Source: Quillaja saponaria (Eukaryota; Streptophyta; Magnoliopsida; Fabales; Quillajaceae). From it: 64,000 nucleotides of DNA. A program made the position numbers and the translations under genes. Of this stretch, positions 25,638 through 42,785 are shown piece after piece. The notes under the pieces are model-generated. The model saw only the letters and a program-made list of their open reading frames with translations, did not search any database and was not told the DNA's origin. The stretch is from the NCBI GenBank assembly GCA_029379385.1, contig CM055612.1, forward strand, positions 806,001-870,000, in the 5' to 3' direction. Position 1 is the first letter of the stretch, and every line of letters begins with the position of its first letter.

Positions 25638-28600
25638 ATGAGGAAGGAGATGAAGGAAGGATATCAAGCCGTGACGAACGGTAACTCGGTTTCAATTGCA
25701 AGCTCAAGAACCTCATCTTTGTTGGCCTCTAGGGATCGTGATTATTTGGTGTCTTCTACTGGTGCTCAGGTTTCTCTCTCTTAACAGTTTCCTAGCTAGC
25801 TAGTTTCTGTGAAAGACAAACTACGTGGTAATAAAAGCTAATAGCTTGCTGTGGAAGATCATAGTTATATCCTTTAGTTCAAGTATATTCAGTTCAAAGT
25901 TTGTGTGAGATTGTCGGCCCGTAATTTATTTTTTTTCAGTATTATTGGACTGGGACACGCATATATGCTAGTATAATTAAATTATTTTTTTTGGGTAAAC
26001 ATATTTGTTAGAATTTTTGACACGAGACACCAAAATAATAAATATTTCGTAATGAAAATTTAATTTAAAAATATTTCTTTTCAACCTCCTTTATATCTGG
26101 AACAATTAAGAGTTTTAAATTTGTATTTCTTGTATAGTTTTGAATTGAAATCCGAAAAAGGGAAGAAAAGAAAAAGAGCCTTCAGATTTATATGTAGATC
26201 ATTTCTACTTGAATTATTTGTGTATATGAGATAATAAATCTCAAATACTTGGCAAGAAGAGTATATGTACATGCATTAATAGAAAATTCTAGGGTTTAAA
26301 TAACAATAACGACTATGATTTTAAACAATTAAATCATATTTGTGTATCTACTTGAATATTTGTGTATTTCTTGTTAGAAGTTTGTTTTTGATGAACCGAA
26401 AATAAATAAAATAATAAATTTATAAGTTGTGGTTTAACAATCCATTGAAAGCAAGCCCCCGGCCATTTCTCCGTTTTAAACAAAATAAAAAGACTAAAAT
26501 AAGAAATAAGTTTGAAGTAGGAATTAAATGTCTGTTTCTTTTTTTTGGAGTTGGGACCTGAATCTGTGATTTGGTATTAGTATCGACTTCAGTAATATTT
26601 TTTTCTTTTTGGTTTGGTTTGACGTGGCCTCGGTTGTGTATGGTAGTTTTACTGGATGAGGGAGGACAAGAATTCAGCTAGCTCTGAATAAGTTGCATAT
26701 ATAATTGCATTTTTGAAACATTGATTATCAATTTTGGGGATTTCTTTTTTATAGTTTGCAGTGTATATAATGCAAGATTTTTTCTATAAAGAATAATTAT
26801 AATCATTAATATATTTTCTTGCTTTATAATTCAATTACTTTCTTAAACATTAATTTAAATATTCTTGTTGTTTCCTTTTACTTGCTAAGAGAGATATTCT
26901 TATTGTTTTGCAAAGAAATATTCATATCATTTAGACTCTTGGGAGATTAAGGCAAAGAAAATTTTCTTTAACTCGTTTAATTTTTATATAAAATAATACT
27001 TCGTTAAGTAAGATAGGTTAATATAAAAAAAGAACAGAATATATCAAATTGGTTTAACTCGTGATTTTTTTTTAACATAGAAAGGCTGTTAGCTCCCATT
27101 CGTACACCAAAAAGATAAGAATTTGATGATGAAATCTTGGATTTAATATAACAAAATAAAATTTCAAGAAAAAATTTAATTACAAAGTTCAATTCAGTGA
27201 ACAAACTGTCGTGTTTGGTAAACAATTTTAACCTGTTAGATGCTGAGTATTATCCGAGTTACACATGTGCTGAATCATGAAAGTCTTGGACAGCCAATGC
27301 AGAAGGACATGAGTCACCAAAAGTAATCCCGTTAGCCTGTCATTAAAGCTATACTTATTACACGTGTCTCGTGCTAAGTTATTTTGGTGGCACATCGTTT
27401 TCAAAAATTTGGAGAGGGATTGGATTCTGTGCTGTTCATACAACTTTGTACTCCATGAGTTCGTATTACATCCATTGTCGGTGTCGTTCTAGCTGGCTGT
27501 CCATAAATCCAATAATGCTGATAATCTATAATTGTCTATCATCTTGGATTTTTATCTTTATTCAGAAACTTTTGTTGGGTGTAGAAGAAACTCAGACAGA
27601 CATTTTGGTCTGATTCATCCGTCAATTTCACTCATGTGAATAGATCACTTTTATCTTTCGGGTGGAGAAGGGATAAAAACGCTATTTGATTGCCCAATTA
27701 AGCTTATCTGCCAAATTAGAATGGGCGAATTAATGAAATTATTCAACCTTGTTATTAAAGAATAAGTTTTGATCTGTTATGTATATTTTCACTCTCAGAA
27801 TATATTAAGCTGATGACTTTCGCCTGAATAAGATATATTTTTTAATTTAAATTCAGCCATTGATACAAGTGTTGAATATTTTGTTGGTGAAAATCCCACC
27901 AAAGATTTTATGATCTTCACTCTGAAATTTGTATTTATTCTATTAAAGTTACTACTTTTTTAAGTTTCCTTTTTGTAGGAGAGCTTTTCAAATTATGTCA
28001 CATGTAAAGGATTGATTATTGGATCTGACTGATTGATAATATCTTGTTGAAGATGATTGCAACTGATGGCTAGTGCAGGTAAAAGTTTCTGATCTTGAAG
28101 GCAAGGTTGTAGGTTTATACTTTGGTGCTAACTGGTACCCACCATGCCGGAACTTCACCCAAGTACTAGTTGAGATTTACGAGCAATTCAAGAGTAATGG
28201 TCTTAATTTTGAGATTGTGTATGTGTCATCGGACGAAGACTTGGATGCCTTTAATAACTATCATGCATACATGCCATGGCTTGCAATTCCATTCTCTGAT
28301 TTGGATACAAAGAAGGCTTTGAATAGAAAGTATGATGTTGAAGGTATTCCATGCCTTGTTATATTGCAACCTAATGATAATAAAGATGAAGCAACATTGC
28401 ATAATGGAGTTGAACTCATTTATCGCTACGGTGTCCAAGCATATCCATTTACCAAAGAGAGGTTGGAGCAATTGGAGAAGGAAGAAAAAGAGAAGCATGA
28501 GAATCAGACTTTAACTAATCTACTAACAAACCATGACAGAGACTATCTGCTGGGTCACCCGGGGCTTAAGGAGGTAACTCACTACTCTAGATAACTAACT

Positions 28601-29280
28601 ATGGTTTTAACTCAATATTCATGTTTAGATAATGAATTAATCAATTAATTATATCCCTTTGTTTGCAGGTACCCATTGCTTCTTTAGTGGGTAAAACAGT
28701 AGGACTCTACTTCTCAGCAGAATGGTGCGTCCCATGTGTAAATTTCACACCCAAGCTGACCTCCATCTACCATAAGATCAAGCAGATGCTGGTTGAAAAA
28801 GGAGATAATAGTGAGGACTTTGAAATTGTGTTGGTGTCCAATGATCGTGACCAAACATCCTTCAACTCCTACTTTGGTACAATGCCTTGGTTAGCATTGC
28901 CTTTCGGAGACCCATCCATTAAAAACCTTGCTAAGCATTTTGATGTGCAAGGTATACCTTGCTTGATAATTTTAGCCCCTGATGGTAAAACAGTAACTAA
29001 ACAAGGCAGGAACTTAATAAATTTGTACCAGGAAAATGCTTACCCATTCACTGATACCAAATTGGAGCAGCTAGAGAAACAAATGGACGAAGAGGCTATG
29101 AGTCTTCCAAGATTAGTGTCTCATGAAGGCCATCGTCATGAGCTGAATTTGGTGTCGGAAGGCAACGGGGGAGGGCCTTTTATTTGTTGTGTTTGTGATG
29201 AACAAGGGTCAAGTTGGGCTTACCAGTGTCTTGAATGTGGGTATGAGGTGCACACCAAGTGTGTCACTGCTGTGGAGTGA
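25638..29280 (+). CDS. NRX2: Nucleoredoxin with two thioredoxin domains and DC1-like tail
   Basis: Exons 25638-25769, 28079-28573 and 28669-29280 join in phase 0 to 412 codons. The N-terminal part (SLLASRDRDYLVSS) precedes thioredoxin domain 1 (VKVSDLEGKVVGLYF), whose active site reads WYPPC. Domain 2 (VPIASLVGKTVGLYF) has WCVPC, a full CxxC. Both domains carry MPWLA and GIPCL signatures. The tail HRHELNLVSE...CCVCDEQGSSWAYQC, ending in HTKCV, is a zinc-binding DC1-like module. Nucleoredoxins are cytosolic/nuclear disulfide reductases in redox signalling; the two-domain build fits the NRX2 type and the assignment within the family is tentative. The Cys-to-Tyr change at the first active-site cysteine (TAC where TGC is expected) should disable domain 1 as a dithiol reductase. 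Intron 1 is unusually long (2.3 kb) and shows no extra exon. Confidence 0.9.
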
Positions 29281-30100
29281 GGACCGTGACTCCGACCAGG
29301 TGGGCAGCTGATATATATGCAGAGCTAGCTGTTTCTGTTAAATTACTTATAATATCATATTAATAGCTATAAATTGCATTTACATGTTTGTTATTTGTTT
29401 GTGCAATCCAATTAATGTAGCAAATCAGGAACATATTGCTCTTAAGCTATGAGCCTTCAACCACCAAAAAGGTACCCCACAATAGTTACTGAATAAAGGA
29501 CTCTTCTACGATTGATTAGAACTTGATTTAAATTTCTGAAATGAATTGAGCAGAGTGTAAGATAATTCTTTGCAATTTCATCGTGTAAATATATGTATAT
29601 AGAGATTTGATAATAATCTCGCGGGTACCAATGTTTTCACATAAGGAAATATTACTCAGTATAAACTTGTTGAGATTTAGAATATTTCTCTAAAGATAAC
29701 AAGAGGTAGTTTTACATTTAAAGAAAATTAGATAAGTGAATGATATATATGATAGTGACTCATCTCATTTACCTAATCACAAGTACGAAACTATTTGCCG
29801 GTAAAAAAATGTGATTCTTGCTATACTATTTGCGTCAATATACATCCAACACAATAGAGGGCCTAAGAAAAAAAATGAATCCGAAATTTTGTTTAAGAAG
29901 GCCAATGGAATAGGATCAATTATATCTCTCCCTTTTTGTAAGATTAGAACAGTTTAACGTTAGGTATAATTCTTGCCAATATTTGAAGGGAAAGGAAAAG
30001 CACATGAGAATTTGGAAATATACAAGCAAACAACTAAATATAAGCTCCGAAACAAAGCCATAAATTTCCTCGACAATAGCTAGCTAGACTAACTTTTCAA
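29281..30100. other. Nucleoredoxin 3' UTR and intergenic DNA
   Basis: The first 100-200 bp are likely 3' UTR. The rest is AT-rich and leads to the orphan CDPK exon. No other element is evident. Confidence 0.5.
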
Positions 30101-30799
30101 ATGGGATTCTTCTGCGGAGTCTTCAAGGGATTATGCTACCCCCAGTCCCGTGACATTCCAATCAATACCACAGATGATTCCTCTCCTCAGCAATTCCAAC
30201 CAAAAACAGAGACAACCAAATATAAGCCTATACCATTCTCTTCTAGTTCTAGGCCTTCACAACCTTCACAACTAGGAGCAATTTTAGGCAAACCATATAC
30301 CGATATTACTTCAATATACAATCTTAACAAGGAGTTGCGCAGGGGCCAGTCTGGAATTACTTATCTTTGTGAAGAGAAGGTAACAGGAAGAAATTATGCC
30401 TGCGAGTGCATAGCAAAGGGAAAATTGGTGGATAAGCAAGATATTGAGGATGTTAGAAGAGAAATTTTAATTCTACAGCATCTTTCAGGGCAACCCAATA
30501 TTGTGGAACTTAAAGGTGCTTATGAGGACAGGCAAAATGTGCATTTGGTTATGGAATTGTGTTCAGGTGGTGAGCTTTTCGACCGGATTATTGCCAAAGG
30601 GAGTTACTCTGAGCGTGAAGCTGTTTCCTTAATTAGGCAGATTGTGACAGTGGTTCATGTGTGCCATTTCATGGGAGTCATGCATAGGGATTTGAAGCCT
30701 GAAAATTTCTTGTTGGCTACTAAGGAAGAGAATTCCCTAATTAAAGCCACGGGTTTTGGACTGTCTGTCTTCATTGAGGAAGGTCAGTTGCTCATGTAA
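30101..30799 (+). pseudogene. Orphan first exon of a CDPK with lost catalytic residues
   Basis: An open frame of 232 codons begins [12 protein letters not shown] (Gly2 and Cys5 could be acylated). It runs through the N-lobe and HRDLKPEN to IEEG, then a few intronic codons to a stop. It matches exon 1 of the complete CDPK at 31763 and ends at a consensus donor (GTCAGT from 30783). Coding part 30101-30782 is 682 bp, so it ends in phase 1 like its neighbour. Key residues are changed: the ATP-binding lysine of YACKSIA is Glu (YACECIA, residue 102), the DFG aspartate is Gly (ATGFGLS, residue 218), and the glycine loop GRGQFG is RRGQSG. The HRD aspartate (197) remains. No later kinase exon or EF-hand is present before 31763. 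Either a truncated pseudogene or an alternative first exon for the downstream gene. Confidence 0.85.
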
Positions 30800-31762
30800 A
30801 ATGTATTTTTGTATTCTTCTAATTATGCCTTGCATTTGAAAACTTATTTATGCATGCCTCTGTTCTTACATCTAACCTCTAGTACTAAGGCAAAGACAAT
30901 TTTTCCCCACGAAAAAGCATCTCCCTCTATACCATATTCAAAATATGTTAATACGATGTCAATTTGATTTGTTGGGTTAGATCAAAAAATTATATACCTA
31001 ATTAATTTATAAATCGAATTAAAACTCAGATCGAATTTGAATTGGTTCAAAAGATAAGGTAAATTTTGGTTCAGTTTGTATCAGAATTATGCATATTATA
31101 GATAGATTATTTTCAAACTAATTCTAATTTTTTTACAAAAATAATTTTAAATCGAGTGAGATCTTTATTAGGCCTATCTATAATTAATATGCTTTTGGTG
31201 ACCAAGCCGGCATAGCTTTATGACATTCAGTATTGGGTCTTGACCCAATTTTGGATGGACATTGCTCACCCTAGCATGTAATAGGACTTTAGTAGTTGGG
31301 TGTTTACTTTTCTTTCGGGTAATGGAATTTTTTACTTGGACCCAAATACATGGCACAAAAGGGATAATGAAATATGTTCCCGAAAGAAAAGGAAAAAGAG
31401 AGGGAAAAGATGTTCCAACATTGCAGCATTGGGCTTCGTAGGAATTTCGGAAACGTCCAATGAAATCAAACAAGGCAAAACAATACAAAACGTTCACATG
31501 AAACGCATGAAAGTTAACAGGGAAACCCCGCTACACGAAACTTCCCATTCGCTCCTTCTCTTGCTTAGCATAATAGAGCAAAAGCCAAAAAGTAAAGAGT
31601 GATGCGCAGGACCATCTAAGGAAAAAGCAAAGCATAAGTTAGAGACAGCAGCGCAAAGAGCCCATACAAATTAAGCAAATGGCCTGTCAAACCAAAGTCT
31701 TCGACACCACACATAAAAACTGAAATTCTCTCTTACTCAAGAGTGAGAACCCATCTCTCCAA
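30800..31762. other. Spacer between orphan CDPK exon and complete CDPK
   Basis: I searched for the next CDPK exon ([11 protein letters not shown] and EF-hand loops) and did not find it. The right half is the promoter and leader of the complete CDPK. No clear TATA box, only ACATAAAAAC at 31711-31720. Confidence 0.5.
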
Positions 31763-36388
<4,626 letters not shown>

Positions 36389-36990
36389 ATTTCATTGCTT
36401 ATAACATATATATAGAAATAAAAACCAAAAGTTTATGGGTCATGTTGTTGGAAGATCAATCTCGACTTGGTCAATATGTACATATCATATTTTAATGTTT
36501 TTTTTTTTTTTTGGTTAAGTGTAAACTCAGTATATTGCAGTTTTAAATAAATGAACCACAAGGAAGCCAATGCCAAATGGATTATGCTGCACTCTACAAA
36601 ATTTTACATGCGTCTGTACTTAAGAGAGAAAATTTATTCACGTAGATTAAATTTGAGTTAATTGAAATTTCAAATCAAATTGAAGTAATTAAACCATTAT
36701 ATTAAACAAAGTAATAAATCTACTTTTGTCATATGAAAAACATACAACAATTTGTAATACTACTTTTTGGCCTAAAACAAAATTTTAGTAGTTATTCTAG
36801 GACACCGTTTTCACTTTTCACAAAGTATTGCACCTTTTGTTAGGGCGGTATGGTGGGTACACTATAAAGTTGTGTTTCGAAACTCGATGGAGGGGTTGAT
36901 TCGAACAAGTATTCAAGTTATGGGATTAACTGTTTGGACAATTTAGATCAACCCAAATTAAAAAATATTTTTTAAATTTTATAAATATAA

Positions 36991-37021
<31 letters not shown>

Positions 37022-37470
37022 TATGTACATATAATAATTAATGTCAAATAAGATATAAGAAATATTAAATAAGAAAAAAATTAAAATTAAAAACAAAATA
37101 AAAATATTCTATTTTTATCATCTTTTATTTAATTTTTATTTTATTTAATTTTTTATTTTTTATTTTTTAAATTTAGATCAAGTCTTACAGGGTCAGGTTA
37201 ATATGAGTTAAGCCAGCTCAATCATTATTCCTGATTCTTAATTTAATCCAACCCGAAATAATACCTGAATTACAATATGACTAGTTTAACCGAAGAGGTC
37301 GGTTCGGGTCACAAAACATTGCTACAAAGCACTAACTACATAAGCAGCAGTAGCTTGGGTTAACGGAGTTGCGTTTATTTCAAGCACCGTTACTTTTTCG
37401 TGCCTCTTTCCCCCGCGCGTACAAAGTACATTTTTCCAATTTTTGCTCCGCCAGCAATATCGATTGGGGT
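36389..37470. other. Intergenic DNA between CDPK and pseudouridine synthase
   Basis: Holds the CDPK 3' UTR, a poly-T run (36498-36511), a (TA)n microsatellite (36996-37022) and AT-rich inverted words around 37070-37170. The last 100 bp are GC-richer and form the promoter of the next gene. Confidence 0.55.
36996..37022. repeat. TA dinucleotide microsatellite
   Basis: At least twelve TA units in a row within AT-rich intergenic DNA. Confidence 0.8.
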
Positions 37471-37478
37471 TATAAAAC
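37471..37478 (+). promoter_or_regulatory. TATA box of the pseudouridine synthase gene
   Basis: TATAAAAC, 109 bp upstream of the ATG at 37580 and followed by the GC-rich ACGACGTCGCCGCG. Transcription would start near 37503. Confidence 0.5.
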
Positions 37479-37579
37479 GACGTCGCCGCGAAAATGTAAT
37501 CCATTCCGGTTAAGGTAGCACAACTGTTTTTTTTTTTTTCCTTCTTTTTAACCGACCGAAGATGAACAAGTGAGACAAA

Positions 37580-40500
37580 ATGCTCTCCCTCCATTCTTCA
37601 ACTTCTTGCTGGGCTTCAACAGCAAAATTATTTCAAACCTCGCGCTCACTTCTCTCCTTTTCCCCTGGTTACCATAGGAGTCCATCTAGGATTTTGAGAA
37701 TAACAAGAGCGAGTTCTGGTTCTACCGGAGGCTCAAACTCCGGTCAGGACCTAGAGTCAGTTCCCGCTATTAGAACTAATTATGCCGGCGTGCAATTGGA
37801 AGAGATCGTCGATTTAAACTCAGGAAAGCTCAGACTCGATACTTGGATTTCTTCTCGCATTAACGGCATTAGTAGAGCTCGCGTGCAGTCAAGTATTCGA
37901 TCGGGGCTCGTTAGTGTCAATGGTTGCGTTGTAGATAAGGTATCATTCGACGTTCTTCTAGCCTCTTGTTTCCCTGAAGAATACAGAAGTTTTTGCGCTG
38001 GTTTTTTCCGTGTTTGAACAAAATTGTTATTGAGTAGTACGGTATGCTTATTTTGGTTGGAAATAAAGGTGTGATCATTTATTGTTTGAACGCCACAAAC
38101 CCTAGGATTTGAAAGAGGCAAATTTCTTCACCAATGAAATTATACCTCTTGCTTTGTTTGTTCCTAGCGGTTACCTGTTTGTATGAATGCGTATATAGAT
38201 TTGGTCTACCTCTCTAGATAATTTTTGTTTATCAACAAAAAATACATTGAATTGACTCACTCGGTCATGTGATTCATGGAAATGTTCCTCTGTATGAATC
38301 TTAGCATTCAGAAATTTTGTTATTATTTAATGGTAATTCATTGTGAGAGTCAACTATCAACGTTTACATCTGGTATGATTAGACTGTGCATTGGCCTATT
38401 TCCTAGTTGGAATCAAATTGATTATTAGTGCTCATTGTAGGATATTTCAACAGCATACTGTGAATTAGGAGACTCTTGGATGATGACACTGGTGAACGTC
38501 ATACTAGACTTGCTTTAACATGCTAATCTGTTTATTTTTATGAGGATGCTCAAATTTTCTTTTCTACATCTTAATCCATGGTTGGCCTTTCCTTGTCATG
38601 CAGCATGATAGCAGCACTAAGAGTATTTTGTGAGTTTATAGGTGGAGATGGCATGATCTTAGAAAAACATGCCCTTAATCAACCAATTATGTCATACTAT
38701 AATGTAAAATAGTTTAGGCTTACTTTCAGGATGTCATTTCTACTAATCAGAAAAATCTGTGGTAAGTGACGACATATATTTTATTTCATGATATAAAAAA
38801 AGACCTTTTGGTCGTGTTACATGTAAAAATTGTTTTCTGGCCTCCATATCCTAAGTTATAGGATCCTTGTTGATGAGGGACACAATCATTTTTTTTTTTA
38901 TTCATGGTGCCTGATCAGGTTTCGCAGAATGTCAAAGCTGGGGATGCAATCAGTTGCATAATTTCAGAATTGCAACCATTAAGGGCTGAACCAGAAAATA
39001 TACCTTTGGATATAGTTTATGAAGATGAGCATCTATTAGTTGTTAACAAACCTGCTCACATGGTAAGCACACCACCCCTCTTGTCCCCCCGTGAAAATAA
39101 AGTATCCCTTTCAATTTTGTCACACTTATAATGAGCATTAAGCATTTTTATATACATGCTCTGCAAGTATTATGCACATGTTAGCTGGCTAGTTTGTGAT
39201 TGATTTTCAAGATTTGTTTCACTTGACTCTTACTTTAGTTTGAAAGAATTATGTGTTATGTGTTTTCCTCAATTGGAATTAAAGTTGTCCCAAAATTTGC
39301 AGTTGATATATGTTTAAACTTTGTCTTGGAAAGTGACATGCTCATACATACTACCCACCTCATCATTTCCCTTTATCCCCTTTTCTCCAATTCCCTCCCA
39401 AATAAAAGAACAATGTCTTAAAACTGTTGCAATAATTCTGGCCTACAGTGTCTGTGTTGTTTCAACCTCTATCTTCTGTCTTTGATATTGGAATACGATA
39501 TAGAAAACATTCAAAATGCATGAGCAATATTACCCTGGGTCAAATAATGACACTAGAAATTGGTTTATGTGGTCTGGAATGTAGGTTGTCCATCCAGCAC
39601 CGGGAAATACATCTGGGACACTTGTAAATGGCATTCTTCACCATTGCAGCCTCCCAAATGTTGCATTTTCAAAACCAGAGTTTCTTTCAGAAACTGACGA
39701 CCTTTCTGAAGGTGAAGATAATAGCTTTGCTGTAGACCGAAATTCCAGTGAAGGGTCATCCTCCAGTATGTGTGGGGCATCTGTCCGGCCTGGGATTGTG
39801 CACAGGCTAGACAAAGGCACAAGTGGATTACTTATTATTGCAAAGGTGATTTTTCCCTCTTTAGATCTGATTAAAAACGCTGTACTCAACTGAATATAAA
39901 TTCTTGATCTGTATAGTTCCAATTTCCAAAGACTAACATGTTTCTTGATCCTTTACTGTAATACACATTCAATTACAGGATGAGCATTCCCATATCCATT
40001 TATCAGAACAATTTAAGCTGCACACTATCAAGAGAGTGTATGTTAGCCTTACTGCTGGGGTGCCCAGTCCAGTTGCTGGACGTATTGAGGTTCCAATTGG
40101 TCGTGATATTAATAACAGGATACGAATGACCGCCATACCTGGACCACTTAACTCTAGAAAGGCCCGCCATGCTGCTAGTAGGTGATTTGTTGTCCTCTAT
40201 TACTTTTCTTATCATATTTTTGAGTAATTCTTTATTCTGGTTGCTTGCTTGAAGTATTGTTTTTTGGTTTATGTAGATCCATTGGTAAAGTATAAATTAG
40301 GAATAAATACAGAAATATATGTATTGGCAGAGTTCCTTTTATTTCAATCCAGATGACGACCTTCCAATTAGCTTTATAATATTTATGAAGTGGTCTGATG
40401 TCTGGAACATAAGCCAATAGCATCCCCCTCAACAAAATGACCCCATTGCTTTTGGGCCTTAGGATTTACAATCTTATCATTTGAAGTAATTTAGAACCAT

Positions 40501-42785
40501 CTACTGTCTTGTAGTAGGGAAATGCTGGGAAAATTGAAGTATGTTAGCCTTCAAAAATCAATGTCACTCTGAGCAGCGTTTATTTGAAAGTTGAAACAAA
40601 TGGTTAAATGGAATTTCATCACTATTTATTATGTGGAAAACGTTCCTTAACTGTTAATCTGGTATCTGTACCAATGACTATGAGAACCAAGAAGTATTTC
40701 AAAATATATACATTTTCACCTGCTTCTCTCATCCATTGTCGAAACTGTTTAACATCACCTACCAGACATGAGCTAGTTGAAGTCACTATAGAGATCAATG
40801 CTGGGAAAGTTTGACTTGCAGGATACTGTAATAATGTGACTAGTTCAAGTTATGCCTTCTGCAAATATGTGATAGATTTGTAAGGTTATACTTAAAAAGT
40901 TTTTGAAGATGAGGAAAAGGGAAAAAAGGGCATCTAAATAGGAGCATAATGTAAAAAACTGTTTTATATTTGGTACCAATATGTGGATAAAGCTATTCCC
41001 AGTTAGCAAACCATAACTGTCCCGCTATCTTACTATTAAACTTAAGCCTCATAATGTTTTTAATAGTTAATCACCATGTTTATTTGCTGCTTCTGCAAGT
41101 AACTCTTGATATAAGGTTGTTACGCAGGTGCCGGTGCTATTTGATTATTGTCATTTCTCAATTCACATGTTAGGTTCTGTAAGAGTCAAAGAAGGTACAA
41201 ATTTTTAGGTTATAATTACTGTTTTTAAGAGCTGTTGAACATTTATCAGGTACAGAGTAATTGAGATACTTGCTGGGGGTGGTTCTGCTTTGGTTGAGTG
41301 GAGATTGGAAACTGGACGCACCCATCAGGTACTGAATGGTGCATAACTGGAAGGCTTTATGGTTTAATGAGTGTGGGAAAAACTATATCATACTCATTGA
41401 CATAAAAATATAAAACTGGAATAAGTAGTGTGTGTACGTTCAATATCTGGACTCTGGGCACTTTAAAGAACCTATCTGTAAAATGAACATCTACTGTTCT
41501 TTGTTGTTGTTCTGAGAGCGTTTTGGCATCTCAAATCTCAATCAACACATTCTTCATCAGGTATGTGAATTACAGCAGGGTTGCTACCTAATTATCATTC
41601 TTCTGTTTAACATAAAGAGATGATTCCTCCAGTGAAATGACAAACAACAGTGCTTTAAGTTGGAATTTTTATATATCAAAACTAGGTGTGTTTGGGTTGT
41701 CTGAATCGGGGAGGCAAATAATCAACACTTTCTTCATAACCATTACAGCAGGACTGTTGCCTTGTTATCATGTTTTTTATTTTTTATTATTTTTTAATTA
41801 TTTTTTTCCATTCAATCTATACTGCTATACATTATATTTGTTTCATTGAAGTTATGAGCATTTTGAAAGGAATTTCCTTTTAGCTTGATTTATCCAATGA
41901 AACATAACTAGGAGAGGAATAGTAGTAGAATTTACACTTTTTGAACGATATCCTATGCAGCCCTTATATTCATTAGTTATATATTCTCATAATTCAGCAC
42001 ATTCGATATGGAGAGATGCTAGGTATCTCTCTCAGACAGTATGCATATAACATACACGTTTACCTTATGTTTCACTTTCCAACAAGATAATACCGATAAC
42101 ATTGGACATAAAATAAATATCCGGGTTGCCTCATTTGGATCTCTACTCTTTAGTTAAAGCTGAAACTGGCTGTTGATTGAACTTCTTAGGACATGGCAGT
42201 CCATGCATTTAGAAATCTGTCTGATGCTTCTGGTCAATAATGTATCATTTACATTATGTTTGATGTCTTGTAATCTGATTTTTCTGGCTGAAGGATATGA
42301 TATAAAAAATCTGAATGAAGACAATTGATATATCTGTTAACAGAAATATTAGCAAGACTTTGTAGTTACTCAAGGATTTTGATTTCCTTTGTAGTAGATA
42401 CGTGCACATGCAAAGTACTTGGGTATTCCCCTGTTAGGTGACAAGGTTTATGGAGGGACCAAGAGCATGGTTTTGTCACTGCTTCGACCCAGAACACACC
42501 CCAGCTTGCAAGGCAAAATTTCACAACTGGTTTCTGGACTGGAACGGCCTTGCCTTCATGCTATGGCCCTTGGGTTAGAAGAGGAGAAAGCATAGTTTGC
42601 AATGATTTTGCTACTCTTTTATAAGCATGAAATATGCTGAGATGATGTTGGTTCCCTCATTTTGTAGGTTTCGGCATCCCCACGCAGAGGAGGACATGCA
42701 GTTTTTATGCGAACCTCCAGCAGATTTTAGTGACATTTTGAGCCAGCTTCGCAGAATTGGCAGTGCGAAGGTATCTTGCCCGTAA
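37580..42785 (+). CDS. RluA-type RNA pseudouridine synthase, probably chloroplast
   Basis: Seven exons, 37580-37939, 38919-39062, 39585-39845, 39979-40181, 41250-41328, 42398-42573 and 42668-42785, give 446 codons in phase. A Ser/Arg-rich N-terminus without acidic residues (about 1-45) looks like a chloroplast transit peptide. An S4 RNA-binding domain follows (LRLDTWISSRINGISRARVQ to VSVNG, about 83-116). The catalytic domain has VYEDEHLLVVNKPAHMVVHP, the active-site motif HRLDKGTSG (Asp244), GRTHQIRAHAKYLGIPLLGD and a C-terminal HPH...DF segment. The family isomerises uridine to pseudouridine in rRNA or tRNA; the target site cannot be read from sequence. From memory it matches At1g76050. The acceptor at 42397 was chosen to keep HQIRAH in frame; GTAGTAG offers a second AG three bases earlier. 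Confidence 0.93.

Noticed and set aside
27004..27613. Several short frames inside the long nucleoredoxin intron 1
   Set aside because: None continues thioredoxin or DC1 motifs, and the exons on either side join in phase without them.
36950..37180. AT-rich inverted words considered as a hairpin or transposon end
   Set aside because: The pairing is between simple A-rich and T-rich runs and is expected by chance at this composition.
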